Part shown: positions 18,958 to 26,337 of the stretch, piece after piece
How the letters are laid out: each line of letters starts with the position of its first letter
How positions within the stretch are numbered: the stretch's first letter is position 1
Assembly: GCA_963706515.1 (NCBI GenBank)
Contig: CAVPMW010000011.1
Span: 90,254 to 154,253, forward strand
Direction: 5' to 3'
Length of the DNA: 64,000 nt
DNA from: CAVPMW01 sp963706515
GTDB taxonomy: Bacteria > Chloroflexota > Anaerolineae > Anaerolineales > UBA4823
Made by a program: the position numbers and the translations under genes
The notes under the pieces: generated by a model
Told to the model about the DNA's origin: nothing
Seen by the model: only the letters and a program-made list of their open reading frames with translations
Database searches by the model: none

Positions 18958-19470
18958 TTATTTCGCCCTTAATTCTCTCGATTGCACGAAAATGCCGGCT
19001 GCTATGAGCACGAGGAAGAGGAGAGACGCAACGGCGGCGCCCAAGGTGAACATCCCGTTCACCTTTCCTGCGATGGCATTCGCGCCAGCCCAGGAGGTGA
19101 GCAGGATGAGGCCCCAGTCAAACAGGAAGATCATCAACAAAAAGCCCACTACAGCCCCGATCAGCGCCATCAGCATCCAGCTCCAATTGATGCCAAACAT
19201 GCTGAGGAATAGCGGCAATCCCACTGCTCCCGCCAGCGCCCCAACGATGTAGCCGACGATCTTGATAAACTTGGTCGCCAGCCAGGCGAAGATCGCGCCG
19301 ATAATGATTGCCACGATCAACCCCAGCCACCCGCCTCCGAACACGTTATCGAACAGGTTGAAGATGAACAAAAATGCCACCATCGCGGCTGCCAGCCAGA
19401 AAAACCGGCGCCCTGCGAAAAGCAGGATCAGTCCTGCTACGACCGAAAGAATTAACGAGATCCATTCCAT
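18958..19470 (-). CDS. DUF4203-like multi-pass membrane protein
   Basis: A 170-residue protein that is almost entirely membrane segments: WISLILSVVAGLILLFAGRR, FWLAAAMVAFLFIFNLFD, GLIVAIIIGAIFAWLATK, VGYIVGALAGAVGLPLFLSM, WSWMLMALIGAVVGFLLMIF, WGLILLTSWAGANAIAG and LGAAVASLLFLVLIAAGIF. Gly- and Ala-rich helices with the G-R-R-F/FW turn resemble TM7SF3/DUF4203-type proteins of unknown function. ATG is preceded by GGAGGCAAAC on the minus strand, a strong ribosome site. No neighbours share its direction. Confidence 0.65.
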   Translation of the reverse strand: MEWISLILSVVAGLILLFAGRRFFWLAAAMVAFLFIFNLFDNVFGGGWLGLIVAIIIGAIFAWLATKFIKIVGYIVGALAGAVGLPLFLSMFGINWSWMLMALIGAVVGFLLMIFLFDWGLILLTSWAGANAIAGKVNGMFTLGAAVASLLFLVLIAAGIFVQSRELRAK

Positions 19471-20220
19471 GTTTGCCTCCGTATTGTGAGACGTGTAACG
19501 AGTCTAGAAAGTGACCGTCCAAAATGTATAACCCCAATCGGGTCTGGAAGTTCTTCAAATCATTCACCGCGGAGAAGACATTTACCGCAAAGCTTTGCGG
19601 CGGTCTCTGCTTCGGACCGGAACTCGATCGGTTTGCCGCACCTACCCCAATCCTACAAAATAACTGTGACATAGAGGTAGATATCGGATATATGAGCACC
19701 GGTGTCGAAATCGTGCTGCAGATTTCTGACAAGACAAGCACTTGTCTTGTAACATTTTGACTATCGCCGAAGAGTATATACCGTGATGGATAAGCCATTA
19801 AAAGAGAGATCGCCTTGCGTGAAATGAGCGATCTCGGGCGTGGTGCATGTTCACATGCCAATCCCGCCTTGCGTATACCTTCAGCACTCTGACAGTCGTC
19901 CACCAAGCGCTGCTGTCGGCGATGACGCACTGAAAGTTATACGCGCTGTGGAGAGGGTAGGTGCCCGCCAGCCGAGCGTGAAGTAGACTAAAAGCAATTA
20001 TTAGCCGGCTCTCGATACTGAAACCTGGGATTTTTCACAAGTCAGAATAAGAATGGATCGCTTATAATTAAGACAATCAACATCTTATTACTGCTAGAAT
20101 GCCTTCCATTCTGTTTCATTGAACAATAAAGGAGTTGCTGGCGATCGAGGGGTAATCAGCCTCGCTAAGGAGTGCTGGCTTGGTCCTCAGCCCGTAAATA
20201 CGATCTATCGGAGAAATATC
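19471..20220. other. Intergenic stretch between the DUF4203 gene and a lipoprotein gene
   Basis: No convincing gene. Contents: a perfect 16-base palindrome CCGCAAAGCTTTGCGG at 19585-19600, the second copy of the dispersed repeat at 19817-19965, and AT-rich sequence from about 20040 that likely holds the promoter of the lipoprotein at 20221. Short frames here have no ribosome site or family pattern. Confidence 0.55.
19817..19965 (+). repeat. Dispersed repeat, copy 2
   Basis: Matches copy 1 from GCGTGAAATGAGCGATCTCG through the shared TTGCGTATACCTTCAGCACT and GAAAGTTATACGCGCTGTGG to GAGAGGGTAGG, with scattered substitutions and small differences in the middle. It is a direct repeat of copy 1, about 2.1 kb away. 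The two copies flank HigBA, the tRNA-Ser fragment and the DUF4203 gene. Confidence 0.7.
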
Positions 20221-20847
20221 ATGAGCACACAGCCTCGAATGTGGAGGGTCATCGTTGGAATTGGCTTAATCGTGATGACAATGGCCTGCACCTTGCCATC
20301 GTTGGTCGGTACAGCCACACCCACTCCCGGCTTGGTGGCGATCGGCAGCAAGGAGGGCACGGGCGGCGGCACGGGCGGCGGCAGCGGCAGCGGAAGCGGC
20401 GGCAACCAGTCACTTCCCCCTTCCAATGAGACTCTTCCGGAGGCAACAGCTACCCCCACCATTCCGCTTCCCAATCCGGGCGGTCCTTACGTGGTCAAGC
20501 AGGTTGAATCGTTAGGCGGTGAAGTCATTTCAGGCCAGGTTTGCAGCCTTTCGGCTCCATTTTCCGTGAATTCCGCGACCTCCAAAGTTGCGTGGGTCTT
20601 CAATTTCATTCCCAAAGATGCCCATCACGGCATCTTGACTTACGTCTATTCGATCCCCTCCGCTGGCGAGTCGCATAATGCCACCGGAAGCTACACCATC
20701 AGCCCGCCAGATAAAGATGGCACGCTCCACCTGTCATTGCAGGTCTCCGATCATGTGACCTTTAAAGGCTTTGATGGAAACATACCCGTCTCGTATAAAT
20801 TTGACCTGGTGCCGTCTGGCAGCACGTCTTGTCCGCCAACGCCGTAA
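20221..20847 (+). CDS. Lipoprotein of unknown function with Gly/Ser-rich linker
   Basis: The ATG after GGAGAAATATC is chosen because it opens a signal peptide (VIVGIGLIVMTMAC) with lipobox MTMAC. A Gly/Ser repeat linker (residues about 40-60) and a Pro/Thr stretch lead to a domain of about 120 residues with alternating strands: VVKQVESLGGEVISGQVCSL, KVAWVFNFIPKDAHHGILTY, TYVYSIPSAGESHNATGSYT, HLSLQVSDHVTFKGFDGNIP, and a Cys near each end that could form a disulfide. The pattern suggests a beta-sandwich. The gene is intact and stands alone. Confidence 0.7.
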   Translation: MSTQPRMWRVIVGIGLIVMTMACTLPSLVGTATPTPGLVAIGSKEGTGGGTGGGSGSGSGGNQSLPPSNETLPEATATPTIPLPNPGGPYVVKQVESLGGEVISGQVCSLSAPFSVNSATSKVAWVFNFIPKDAHHGILTYVYSIPSAGESHNATGSYTISPPDKDGTLHLSLQVSDHVTFKGFDGNIPVSYKFDLVPSGSTSCPPTP

Positions 20848-20953
20848 GATGTGATTCAAGTCCGCATGGTATGCAATTTAATAACGAAATCGCCCAGCTT
20901 CCGCCGGACGATCTGCCCTCTGCTGACCCAAATCTAAAATCGTAAATCTGCAG

Positions 20954-20978
20954 GCGGAGAGGGCATCACCCTCTCCGC
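20954..20978. repeat. Perfect stem-loop, 10-base stem
   Basis: GCGGAGAGGG-catca-CCCTCTCCGC, followed on the plus strand by a run of A rather than T. It sits between the plus-strand lipoprotein and the minus-strand carboxymuconolactone-decarboxylase-like gene, so it may stop transcription from either side, although it lacks a T tract on the plus strand. The GCGGAGAGGG arm also matches the acceptor-like part of the tRNA-Ser-derived repeats. Confidence 0.5.
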
Positions 20979-21039
20979 AGAGGGTAAAAAAACAGGTATC
21001 TGTTTTAGAATTTAACTTTGAGGGATTTGGGAATATCGA

Positions 21040-21366
21040 TTAATCCGCATCATAGGCTGCCAGGGCAGCCGGCAGGCATTGCACCACCACCTGCCCGGCT
21101 GCCGGCAATCCAACCAGGATAGCGCTGATCACTTCCTGGCGTGTCGCCCCAGCTTGTTTAGCCGACCGCACGTGAAAGAAAATGCCGCTTTCCATGCGCT
21201 GAGCAGCCAGCACAGCCAGGTAAGCCAGCTCTTCGGTCTTCTTGTCCAGCGCACTGGCTTCATCCAGTCCCTTCACGGCTGCCATCCAGGCTTGCGCATG
21301 CTCTGGAGCTTCTTGCAAGAATGCTTGAAACGAATTGCTTATTCCGCTCAAATTTTGGTTGTTCAT
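21040..21366 (-). CDS. Carboxymuconolactone decarboxylase (AhpD-like) family protein lacking the CxxC pair
   Basis: A 108-residue helical protein: FLQEAPEHAQAWMAAVKGLD, KKTEELAYLAVLAAQRMESG, FFHVRSAKQAGATRQEVISA, ILVGLPAAGQ. This is the AhpD/CMD fold, where the usual motif is E-x-x-C-x-x-C-x-x-H-x-x-x-A-x-x-x-G. Here the His and AG are present but both cysteines are replaced (SGIFFH), so thiol peroxidase activity is not expected. Its ATG immediately follows the stop of the short frame upstream (TAGATG), suggesting an operon with the ketopantoate-reductase-like gene. Confidence 0.78.
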   Translation of the reverse strand: MNNQNLSGISNSFQAFLQEAPEHAQAWMAAVKGLDEASALDKKTEELAYLAVLAAQRMESGIFFHVRSAKQAGATRQEVISAILVGLPAAGQVVVQCLPAALAAYDAD

Positions 21367-21618
21367 CTATTTTTCTCCTGAGAGGATTCCGATCGTCCCG
21401 ACCATAAAGGGCAGTTTGAGCGCTGGCGGGATAAACGGCGCATTGCGCGTTTCAACGAATTCAACCTTACGAATGCCCCAGGCTCGGACGGCATCAAGGA
21501 GGTCGTCTATCTTGCGAACTCGCGCTCGATCAAGAACAAATCCTGGAAGGCGAACTTGCTCCGGCCTGACCCCGTAGCTTCTGGATGTCTCCCGCTTGTC
21601 TTTATAGAAATTGAAATT
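21367..21618 (-). CDS. Short protein of unknown function, 5' end interrupted
   Basis: An open frame of about 84 codons between the ketopantoate-reductase-like gene and the CMD gene reads NFYKDKRETSRSYGVRPEQV, then VRKIDDLLDAVRAWGIRKVE, FVETRNAPFIPPALKLPF, and MVGTIGILSGEK before TAG. Protein-like composition, and perfect spacing with both neighbours, argue that it is real. The natural start would be ATG-AAC overlapping the upstream TGA, but the next codon is TAG, so either a substitution or indel interrupts it or a downstream start is used. I do not recognise the family. Confidence 0.45.
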   Translation of the reverse strand, partial: NFNFYKDKRETSRSYGVRPEQVRLPGFVLDRARVRKIDDLLDAVRAWGIRKVEFVETRNAPFIPPALKLPFMVGTIGILSGEK

Positions 21619-21626
21619 CTAGTTCA

Positions 21627-22580
21627 TCAGCCCTTTTTTGTATCCAGCAAAACCTGTAAGCTCTCTAACGCCGGCACTTCCATCCCCAGCTCATCGGCAG
21701 TGCGTAACATGGCTCTATAGTGCATGCGAGTTTCCTGCATGCTGCCAGGAGAAGCCGCGTGGGCGGTATAGCGCTGCATGCTTTTATTGGTGCGCCACAT
21801 CCAGCGCATTATGGCAACCACCAGCCAGTTAGGCCAGTCCACAAACGAGACGTCTGGATACTGCTTCAGGTTCACACCGCGCTTCTCGCACAAATGGACC
21901 AGCTCGCTGGTTGCCTTGACACAGGTTTTCATCAGGTCGCCATCGCGCAAGAAGGGTTTCACCTCGCCGTATTTGGCAAACCCAACGGCAAAGCCCACCG
22001 CCGAGGCGTTGTGCACCCACAACCAGTGCAGGATGCTTGGCTGGATATCCGGCTTCATATCCGCTTTTTCGAACAGCGCTTTCACCTGCTCCAGTTTTTC
22101 CGTGCTCTGTCCCTCCAAAACGCCCAGGTGGACCTCGGCGCCCAGGTTGGTCCAGTAGGCGCCGTTGCGCACCGTGCCGCCGCCATCTGCGTACCCCAGC
22201 AAGTAGCGCTGGCGAGGGAGCAAGGCATCGATCTCGCCAGCCCCTTCCCAGTTGGAAGTCATAGGCAGGAATGTGGCCTGCTCCCCCACACACGGGATCA
22301 GTGTGCAAAGGGCATCGGACAATTGCTGGGCATTCACCGGTACCATGACCAGTTCATAGCCATCTTCTGGACGAACTTCTTCGGCGCAGCGCAGGTTGTA
22401 GTGCGCTTGGTTGTCGGCGGGGTGACCCTTGCGTTCATCGAGTAAATCGAGGTCCACACCTTGCAGATATTTCTCCTTTTTACCCGGGCGGACGTAGTGC
22501 GTTACATCCACTCCGGCTTCCGCCAATGCCCATCCGTAGATGGTTCCAATGACGCCGGTTCCAACGATGACTGTTTTCAT
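21627..22580 (-). CDS. Ketopantoate reductase family (ApbA/PanE-like) oxidoreductase
   Basis: Starts at the ATG of MKTVIVGTGVIGTIYGWALA, preceded by AAAGGAATAAAA; the extension upstream is not needed. The N-terminal GTGVIG is the NADP-binding loop of the 6-phosphogluconate/ketopantoate reductase fold, and YELVMVPVNAQQLSDAL fits the next Rossmann strands. The middle has PMTSNWEGAGEIDALLPRQR and a catalytic-type Lys in KALFEKADMKPDI; the helical C-terminal half follows. At 317 residues it is typical in length. Without a pantothenate operon it may reduce another 2-oxo acid. Confidence 0.8.
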   Translation of the reverse strand: MKTVIVGTGVIGTIYGWALAEAGVDVTHYVRPGKKEKYLQGVDLDLLDERKGHPADNQAHYNLRCAEEVRPEDGYELVMVPVNAQQLSDALCTLIPCVGEQATFLPMTSNWEGAGEIDALLPRQRYLLGYADGGGTVRNGAYWTNLGAEVHLGVLEGQSTEKLEQVKALFEKADMKPDIQPSILHWLWVHNASAVGFAVGFAKYGEVKPFLRDGDLMKTCVKATSELVHLCEKRGVNLKQYPDVSFVDWPNWLVVAIMRWMWRTNKSMQRYTAHAASPGSMQETRMHYRAMLRTADELGMEVPALESLQVLLDTKKG

Positions 22581-22682
22581 TTTTTTTATTCCTTTCCTTT
22601 TCAACTCAACTCGATGGAATCTAAAGCCTAGAAGGCAAGACAAGCGCGGCAGCAAACGCTCGGATTTCTGGTTCGATGCTGC

Positions 22683-22933
22683 TCATTGCCGGCATACTGC
22701 ACCCAGTAGATAGTGGAGGATCTTCTCGTGAACCGCGGCAGGGATATCCGCTGACCAGCATAAGGCGATGACCTTGTCCAGGCAGTCATCGTGCCTGCCG
22801 TCCACCTGCCGATATCGATGCATGCGATTGTGGCAACAAGGGCTTCGTCCTGAAATTCCCCGCCTTCCTTGGCGTCGCCGCACGCGTAACGAGTGGGCGG
22901 CAGAATAGCATAATTCAACGTTAACTGCCACAA
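22683..22933 (-). CDS. Small hypothetical protein (frameshifted)
   Basis: Two frames give one plausible protein: MWQLTLNYAILPPTRYACGD, EGGEFQDEALVATIACIDIG, then after a break near 22800 DDCLDKVIALCWSADIPAAV and HEKILHYLLGAVCRQ. The composition is that of a small helical protein, and the second part follows directly from the first if one base is missing. No known family. It lies just upstream of the ketopantoate-reductase-like gene and could be cotranscribed. Confidence 0.35.
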
Positions 22934-23121
22934 ATAATTGACGACTGATGATTGGAGGTGAGATTAACTAGATTTTAGAATAAAACTATCACTGATACAA
23001 GTAACGAATATCATATCCCCCTGGGGACCTCGCCTCTCTCGGTGCGAAGTGTCCGCTTAGGTGCCAATTACACGGAGGAAATACACACACCTACCTTATG
23101 GTAAACCGCTAAGAGCTCGAC

Positions 23122-23601
23122 CTACACCTGGCATTTCTGGCAGACACCGAATAATTGCAGCCAATGGCTGCCTATTTTATAACTCGTCTCCTGGCTGACC
23201 TCGTTGATCAGTAGTTCCAGCTTATCCCCGCTGAAGAATTCAACCCGCCCGCACTTTTCACAAATCAGGATGTGTTGGTGACCTGAATTAGCGGCAATGA
23301 AAGCCTGGCAGCCCGAAGGTTGGTGGACCCGCTGGATTAACCCTACCTCTTCCAGTTTCTCCACGGTGCGGTAGACTGTAACCAGGCCAAATTTGGGATT
23401 TTTTGCCCGCACCAGGTCAAATAGCTGCAATGGACTCAGCACGCGCCGGCTCGTCGCCAGAATTTCAACAATCTCCCTGAGCGGCGTGGAGGTGCGATAT
23501 CCCTTTGCCTGCAAGATCCTGATCCATTCATCTGTAGGATTGTAAGACAGGTTATCTGTCAACAAATCTGTTTGCGCGTCCATCTTCATTTCATCGTCCA
23601 T
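23122..23601 (-). CDS. zur: Fur-family metalloregulator, probably Zur
   Basis: A 159-residue Fur-family protein. The winged helix reads STPLREIVEILATSRRVLSP with FGLVTVYRTVEKLEEVGLIQ, the recognition helix of the family. The C-terminal dimer/metal domain has the HQHILICEKCGRVEFF element, with a CxxC, and a second CQKC at the extreme C-terminus: the structural zinc site. It diverges from a zinc-type ABC transporter with an operator-like palindrome between them, which favours Zur over Fur or PerR. Start at the first ATG (MDDEMKMDAQ) or the second, six codons in. Confidence 0.85.
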   Translation of the reverse strand: MDDEMKMDAQTDLLTDNLSYNPTDEWIRILQAKGYRTSTPLREIVEILATSRRVLSPLQLFDLVRAKNPKFGLVTVYRTVEKLEEVGLIQRVHQPSGCQAFIAANSGHQHILICEKCGRVEFFSGDKLELLINEVSQETSYKIGSHWLQLFGVCQKCQV

Positions 23602-23671
23602 CTAATTTGGCCGGGATAACTGGTGAGCTTACCTGGTATAGACCAATTTTACCAGCATCCCGGGTTAGCTC

Positions 23672-23719
23672 TTGACCGGCAAAGGATAAAAGTTATAATG
23701 CAAATGGATTTCATTTACA
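23672..23719 (+). promoter_or_regulatory. Promoter of the zinc transporter operon with Zur-box-like palindrome
   Basis: TTGACC (23672-23677), 16-base spacer, TATAAT (23694-23699), then directly TGCAAATG-gattt-CATTTACA (23699-23719), a 21-base palindrome with one mismatch overlapping the start site. Its AAATG...CATTT core and position fit repression by a Fur-family protein such as the divergently encoded one. The ATG of the binding-protein gene is about 50 bases downstream. Confidence 0.65.
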
Positions 23720-23767
23720 GTTAAGTGAAGATTTCTTGAATACTTCCGATTGGGAACGAACGCGAAA

Positions 23768-24693
23768 ATGAAAAAGTATATTTGCATCCTTTTTGCGTTG
23801 TTTGCCATTAGTTCTCTCATCTTGACCTCCTGCCAATCTCAAGCTCCTTCTGAACAAAATTCAAAGAAAACAATCGTGGTAACCTACTCAATCCTGGGCG
23901 CAGTGGTCAAAGATCTGGTAGATGATCGTGCGAATGTGATCGTATCCTATGCCGGATGGGCAGGACCCGCACGAATGGGAGCCCTCCGCAAAGGATATCG
24001 AGACGATCATGAACGCTGATCTTGTCGTGCAGAATGGCTTAGGCTTAGAAGGTGGGCTGGAAAAAACCCTCGCTCAAGCGCAGCAGAAACGGGGTGAAAA
24101 CCTTTATTGCATCCGATCATATCGCTGTGCGCAAAGTTGGTCAGGGTGAAGGGATACCCAGCGGCGACCCGGACCAGGCTGTTGGAGCCGAAGATCCGCA
24201 TCTATGGATGGATCCATTAACCATGAAAATGGTCGTTCAGGCTTTGGCCGAGCAGTTGAAAAGCGACCTGGGAATTGACGTGTCCAGCCGGGCAGCGGAC
24301 CTGGAAAGCCGTTTGGTCGACCTGAATGACGAGATTGCGGCTCAGGTCGCGATCCTACCCGAGGCAAACCGCAAACTGGTCACCGGGCACGAATCCATGG
24401 GTTACTACGCCCAGCGTTATGGTTTTAAACTGGTCGGTGTGATCGTTCCCAGCCTCACCAGCCAGGCGGAGGTTTCGGCTTCCGACCTGGCAGCTCTGAA
24501 GAAATCGATCCAGGAGAACCAGGTGAAGGTGATTTTTACCGAGCTCGGCACCTCGCCAGCAGTTTCCGCAGCGATCGGAAAAGAAACGGGCGTCAAGGTT
24601 GTCGAGCTAACCACACACAGCCTGCCGCCAGACGGATTGTATTTCTCTTTCTTGCGCAACCTCACGCGTACTCTGGTGGACAACCTGAAATAA
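23768..24693 (+). CDS. znuA: Zinc/manganese ABC transporter substrate-binding lipoprotein, ZnuA-like (frameshifted)
   Basis: MKKYICILFALFAISSLILT then SC gives a lipoprotein signal. The cluster A-I binding-protein pattern is spread over three frames: VVTYSILGAVVKDLV, GQDPHEWEPSAKDIETIMNA, then ASDHIAVRK, EDPHLWMDPLTMKMV, KLVTGHESMGYYAQRYGFK and VKVIFTELGTSPAVSAAIGK. Metal ligands of the family are visible: His in DPHEWEP, His in DPHLWMDP, the TGHE-type His/Glu and the late acidic residue. There is no long His-rich loop. Breaks near 23950 and 24090. It captures Zn(II), or possibly Mn(II), outside the membrane for the permease that follows. Confidence 0.85.
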
Positions 24694-24694
24694 C

Positions 24695-25537
24695 ATGGAA
24701 TGGTTTATTAACCCCTTTCTCTCGAATAGCTTTATGGTGAACGCCTTGATCGCCGGCATTCTCGTTTCGATCGCCTGCGGGATCGTCGGCACTTTCATCG
24801 TCTTGCGCGGGCTGGCGTTTCTCGGAGATGCCCTGGCCCACGGCGTGCTCCCCGGTATCGCTGTCGCCATCCTGATTGGAATTCCAAGTATCATTGGCGC
24901 TGCGCTAGGAGCGGTAGTGATGATCGCCGGGATCAGCCTGATCACCCACCGCACCCGGCTTTCCTCAGATACAGCCATCGGGCTGCTGTTTGTGGGGATG
25001 CTGGCGCTGGGCGTTTTGATCGTCTCACGCTCAACTGCCTTCAGCGGGGATCTGGTGCGCATCCTATTCGGAGAGATCCTGGGGATCAGCCAGCAGGCAA
25101 TTCTCATCCAGCTGTTTGCCACAATCCTGATCCTGGTTACTTCCGTGATCTGCTCTCGACCTTTCCTGCTGTTGTGCTTCAACCCTGAGCAAGCCCAGGT
25201 CTCCGGTTTCTCTGCCAGCCTTTTCCACAACATCATGCTGGCTCTGATTGCGTTAACCGTGATTGTCTCGTTCCAAACCGTGGGCACGCTGCTGGTATTT
25301 GGGATGCTGCTGGCGCCTGCCGGAGCTGGCGCCTTGATTGCCCGGCGGTTGGAAACGATGATGCTGTGGGCAATCTTGTTCGGTTCGCTCTCCGTCTATG
25401 CCGGCCTGTTAGCCAGCTACCACTTCAACCTGGCTGCCGGGTCGGCGATCGTGCTGGTTGCTACTCTCATTTTCTTCCTGGTATTCATCGTCCAGAACCG
25501 TAAAGCGGCAAGACCTGCTCCGACCGAAATATCCTGA
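24695..25537 (+). CDS. znuB: Zinc/manganese ABC transporter permease, ZnuB-like
   Basis: A 280-residue integral membrane protein of the ABC-3 family. It starts 1 base after the binding-protein stop. Typical elements are MVNALIAGILVSIACGIVGT, FIVLRGLAFLGDALAHGVLP (the conserved G-D-A-L-A-H-G/S-x-L-P cytoplasmic loop), then about eight further hydrophobic segments and FQTVGTLLVFGMLLAPAGAG. The frame is intact and the length normal. It forms the membrane channel for the metal. Confidence 0.93.
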   Translation: MEWFINPFLSNSFMVNALIAGILVSIACGIVGTFIVLRGLAFLGDALAHGVLPGIAVAILIGIPSIIGAALGAVVMIAGISLITHRTRLSSDTAIGLLFVGMLALGVLIVSRSTAFSGDLVRILFGEILGISQQAILIQLFATILILVTSVICSRPFLLLCFNPEQAQVSGFSASLFHNIMLALIALTVIVSFQTVGTLLVFGMLLAPAGAGALIARRLETMMLWAILFGSLSVYAGLLASYHFNLAAGSAIVLVATLIFFLVFIVQNRKAARPAPTEIS

Positions 25538-25540
25538 AAT

Positions 25541-26332
25541 ATGGGCCCTTCCGATTCCAGTCAAGATCAAAGCTGCCTGAACGTCCATAACCTGGACGTT
25601 GGATATGATGGTGCTGTGGTTGTGGCGGGCATGAATTTCGATTTGAGCTGCGGCCAATGCCTGGCACTGGTGGGGATGAATGGGTCAGGAAAGACGACCT
25701 TACTGAAAACCATCGTCGGTCTCCTGCCGCCAATACGCGGGGATATCCAGGTTCTCGGCGGTCCGCCGGGCGAAGTTCCTCGCCGGATAGCCTATCTCAG
25801 CCAGTTCCATTCTTCCAGTTTTATCCTGCCGTTACGCGCCATCGATGTGGTCCGTATGGGGCGCTTCTCCACAAAAGGGCTGTTCAGCCGGATGACCCAG
25901 ACGGACGACGAAATCGTCCGCACCTCCATGCGCCGCATGGGGATCGAGAACCTGCAAGATGCGCCTCTGCGCTCGCTTTCCGGTGGGCAGCAGCAGCGCG
26001 TCTATATCGCACAGCTGCTTGCTCACCAGTCAGATTTGCTGATCCTGGACGAGCCAACCTCCGGCCTGGACGCGAGCGGCAGGGAATTGTTCTCACAGAT
26101 CTTGACCGAAGAGCTGGCTCGCGGGGCCATGGCGATCAATGCCACCCACGATATTCAACAGGCCGCAGAATGTGATCAGGTCATGCTCCTGGCGAAGCAG
26201 GTCGTAGCTCTCGGTCCGGCGCATGAAGTGCTGACGCCTGAGACCTTATTGGAGACCTTTGGAATTGTTATGGTTGTACAGGGTCCGGATCAGCGCATCG
26301 GAATCGTTGAGCGAGAGCACGGTCACGGGTAG
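25541..26332 (+). CDS. znuC: Zinc/manganese ABC transporter ATP-binding protein, ZnuC-like
   Basis: A 263-residue ABC ATPase starting 3 bases after the permease stop. All nucleotide-binding motifs are present: Walker A GMNGSGKTTL, Q-loop YLSQFHSSSF, signature LSGGQQQRVYIAQLL, Walker B LLILDEPTSGLD and the H-loop ATHD. The family is that of metal/chelate importers (cluster A-I partners). The C-terminus (LLETFGIVMVVQGPDQRIG) is short. It energises uptake; the operon order binding protein, permease, ATPase is standard. Confidence 0.92.
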   Translation: MGPSDSSQDQSCLNVHNLDVGYDGAVVVAGMNFDLSCGQCLALVGMNGSGKTTLLKTIVGLLPPIRGDIQVLGGPPGEVPRRIAYLSQFHSSSFILPLRAIDVVRMGRFSTKGLFSRMTQTDDEIVRTSMRRMGIENLQDAPLRSLSGGQQQRVYIAQLLAHQSDLLILDEPTSGLDASGRELFSQILTEELARGAMAINATHDIQQAAECDQVMLLAKQVVALGPAHEVLTPETLLETFGIVMVVQGPDQRIGIVEREHGHG

Positions 26333-26337
26333 CTATC

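Noticed and set aside
19524..19760. 78-codon frame after the DUF4203 gene
   Set aside because: It crosses a palindrome, has no ribosome site and no protein-like pattern; it is probably chance.
19346..19930. Long minus-strand frame overlapping the DUF4203 gene and repeat copy 2
   Set aside because: It is a shadow: it overlaps a well-supported gene in another frame of the same strand and the remainder is repeat sequence.
20954..20978. Classical Rho-independent terminator
   Set aside because: The stem is perfect, but the plus-strand tail is a run of A, not T, so it is listed as a stem-loop only.
21720..22445. Plus-strand frame of 241 codons
   Set aside because: It lies antisense to the ketopantoate-reductase-like gene, whose Rossmann motif and ribosome site are clear.
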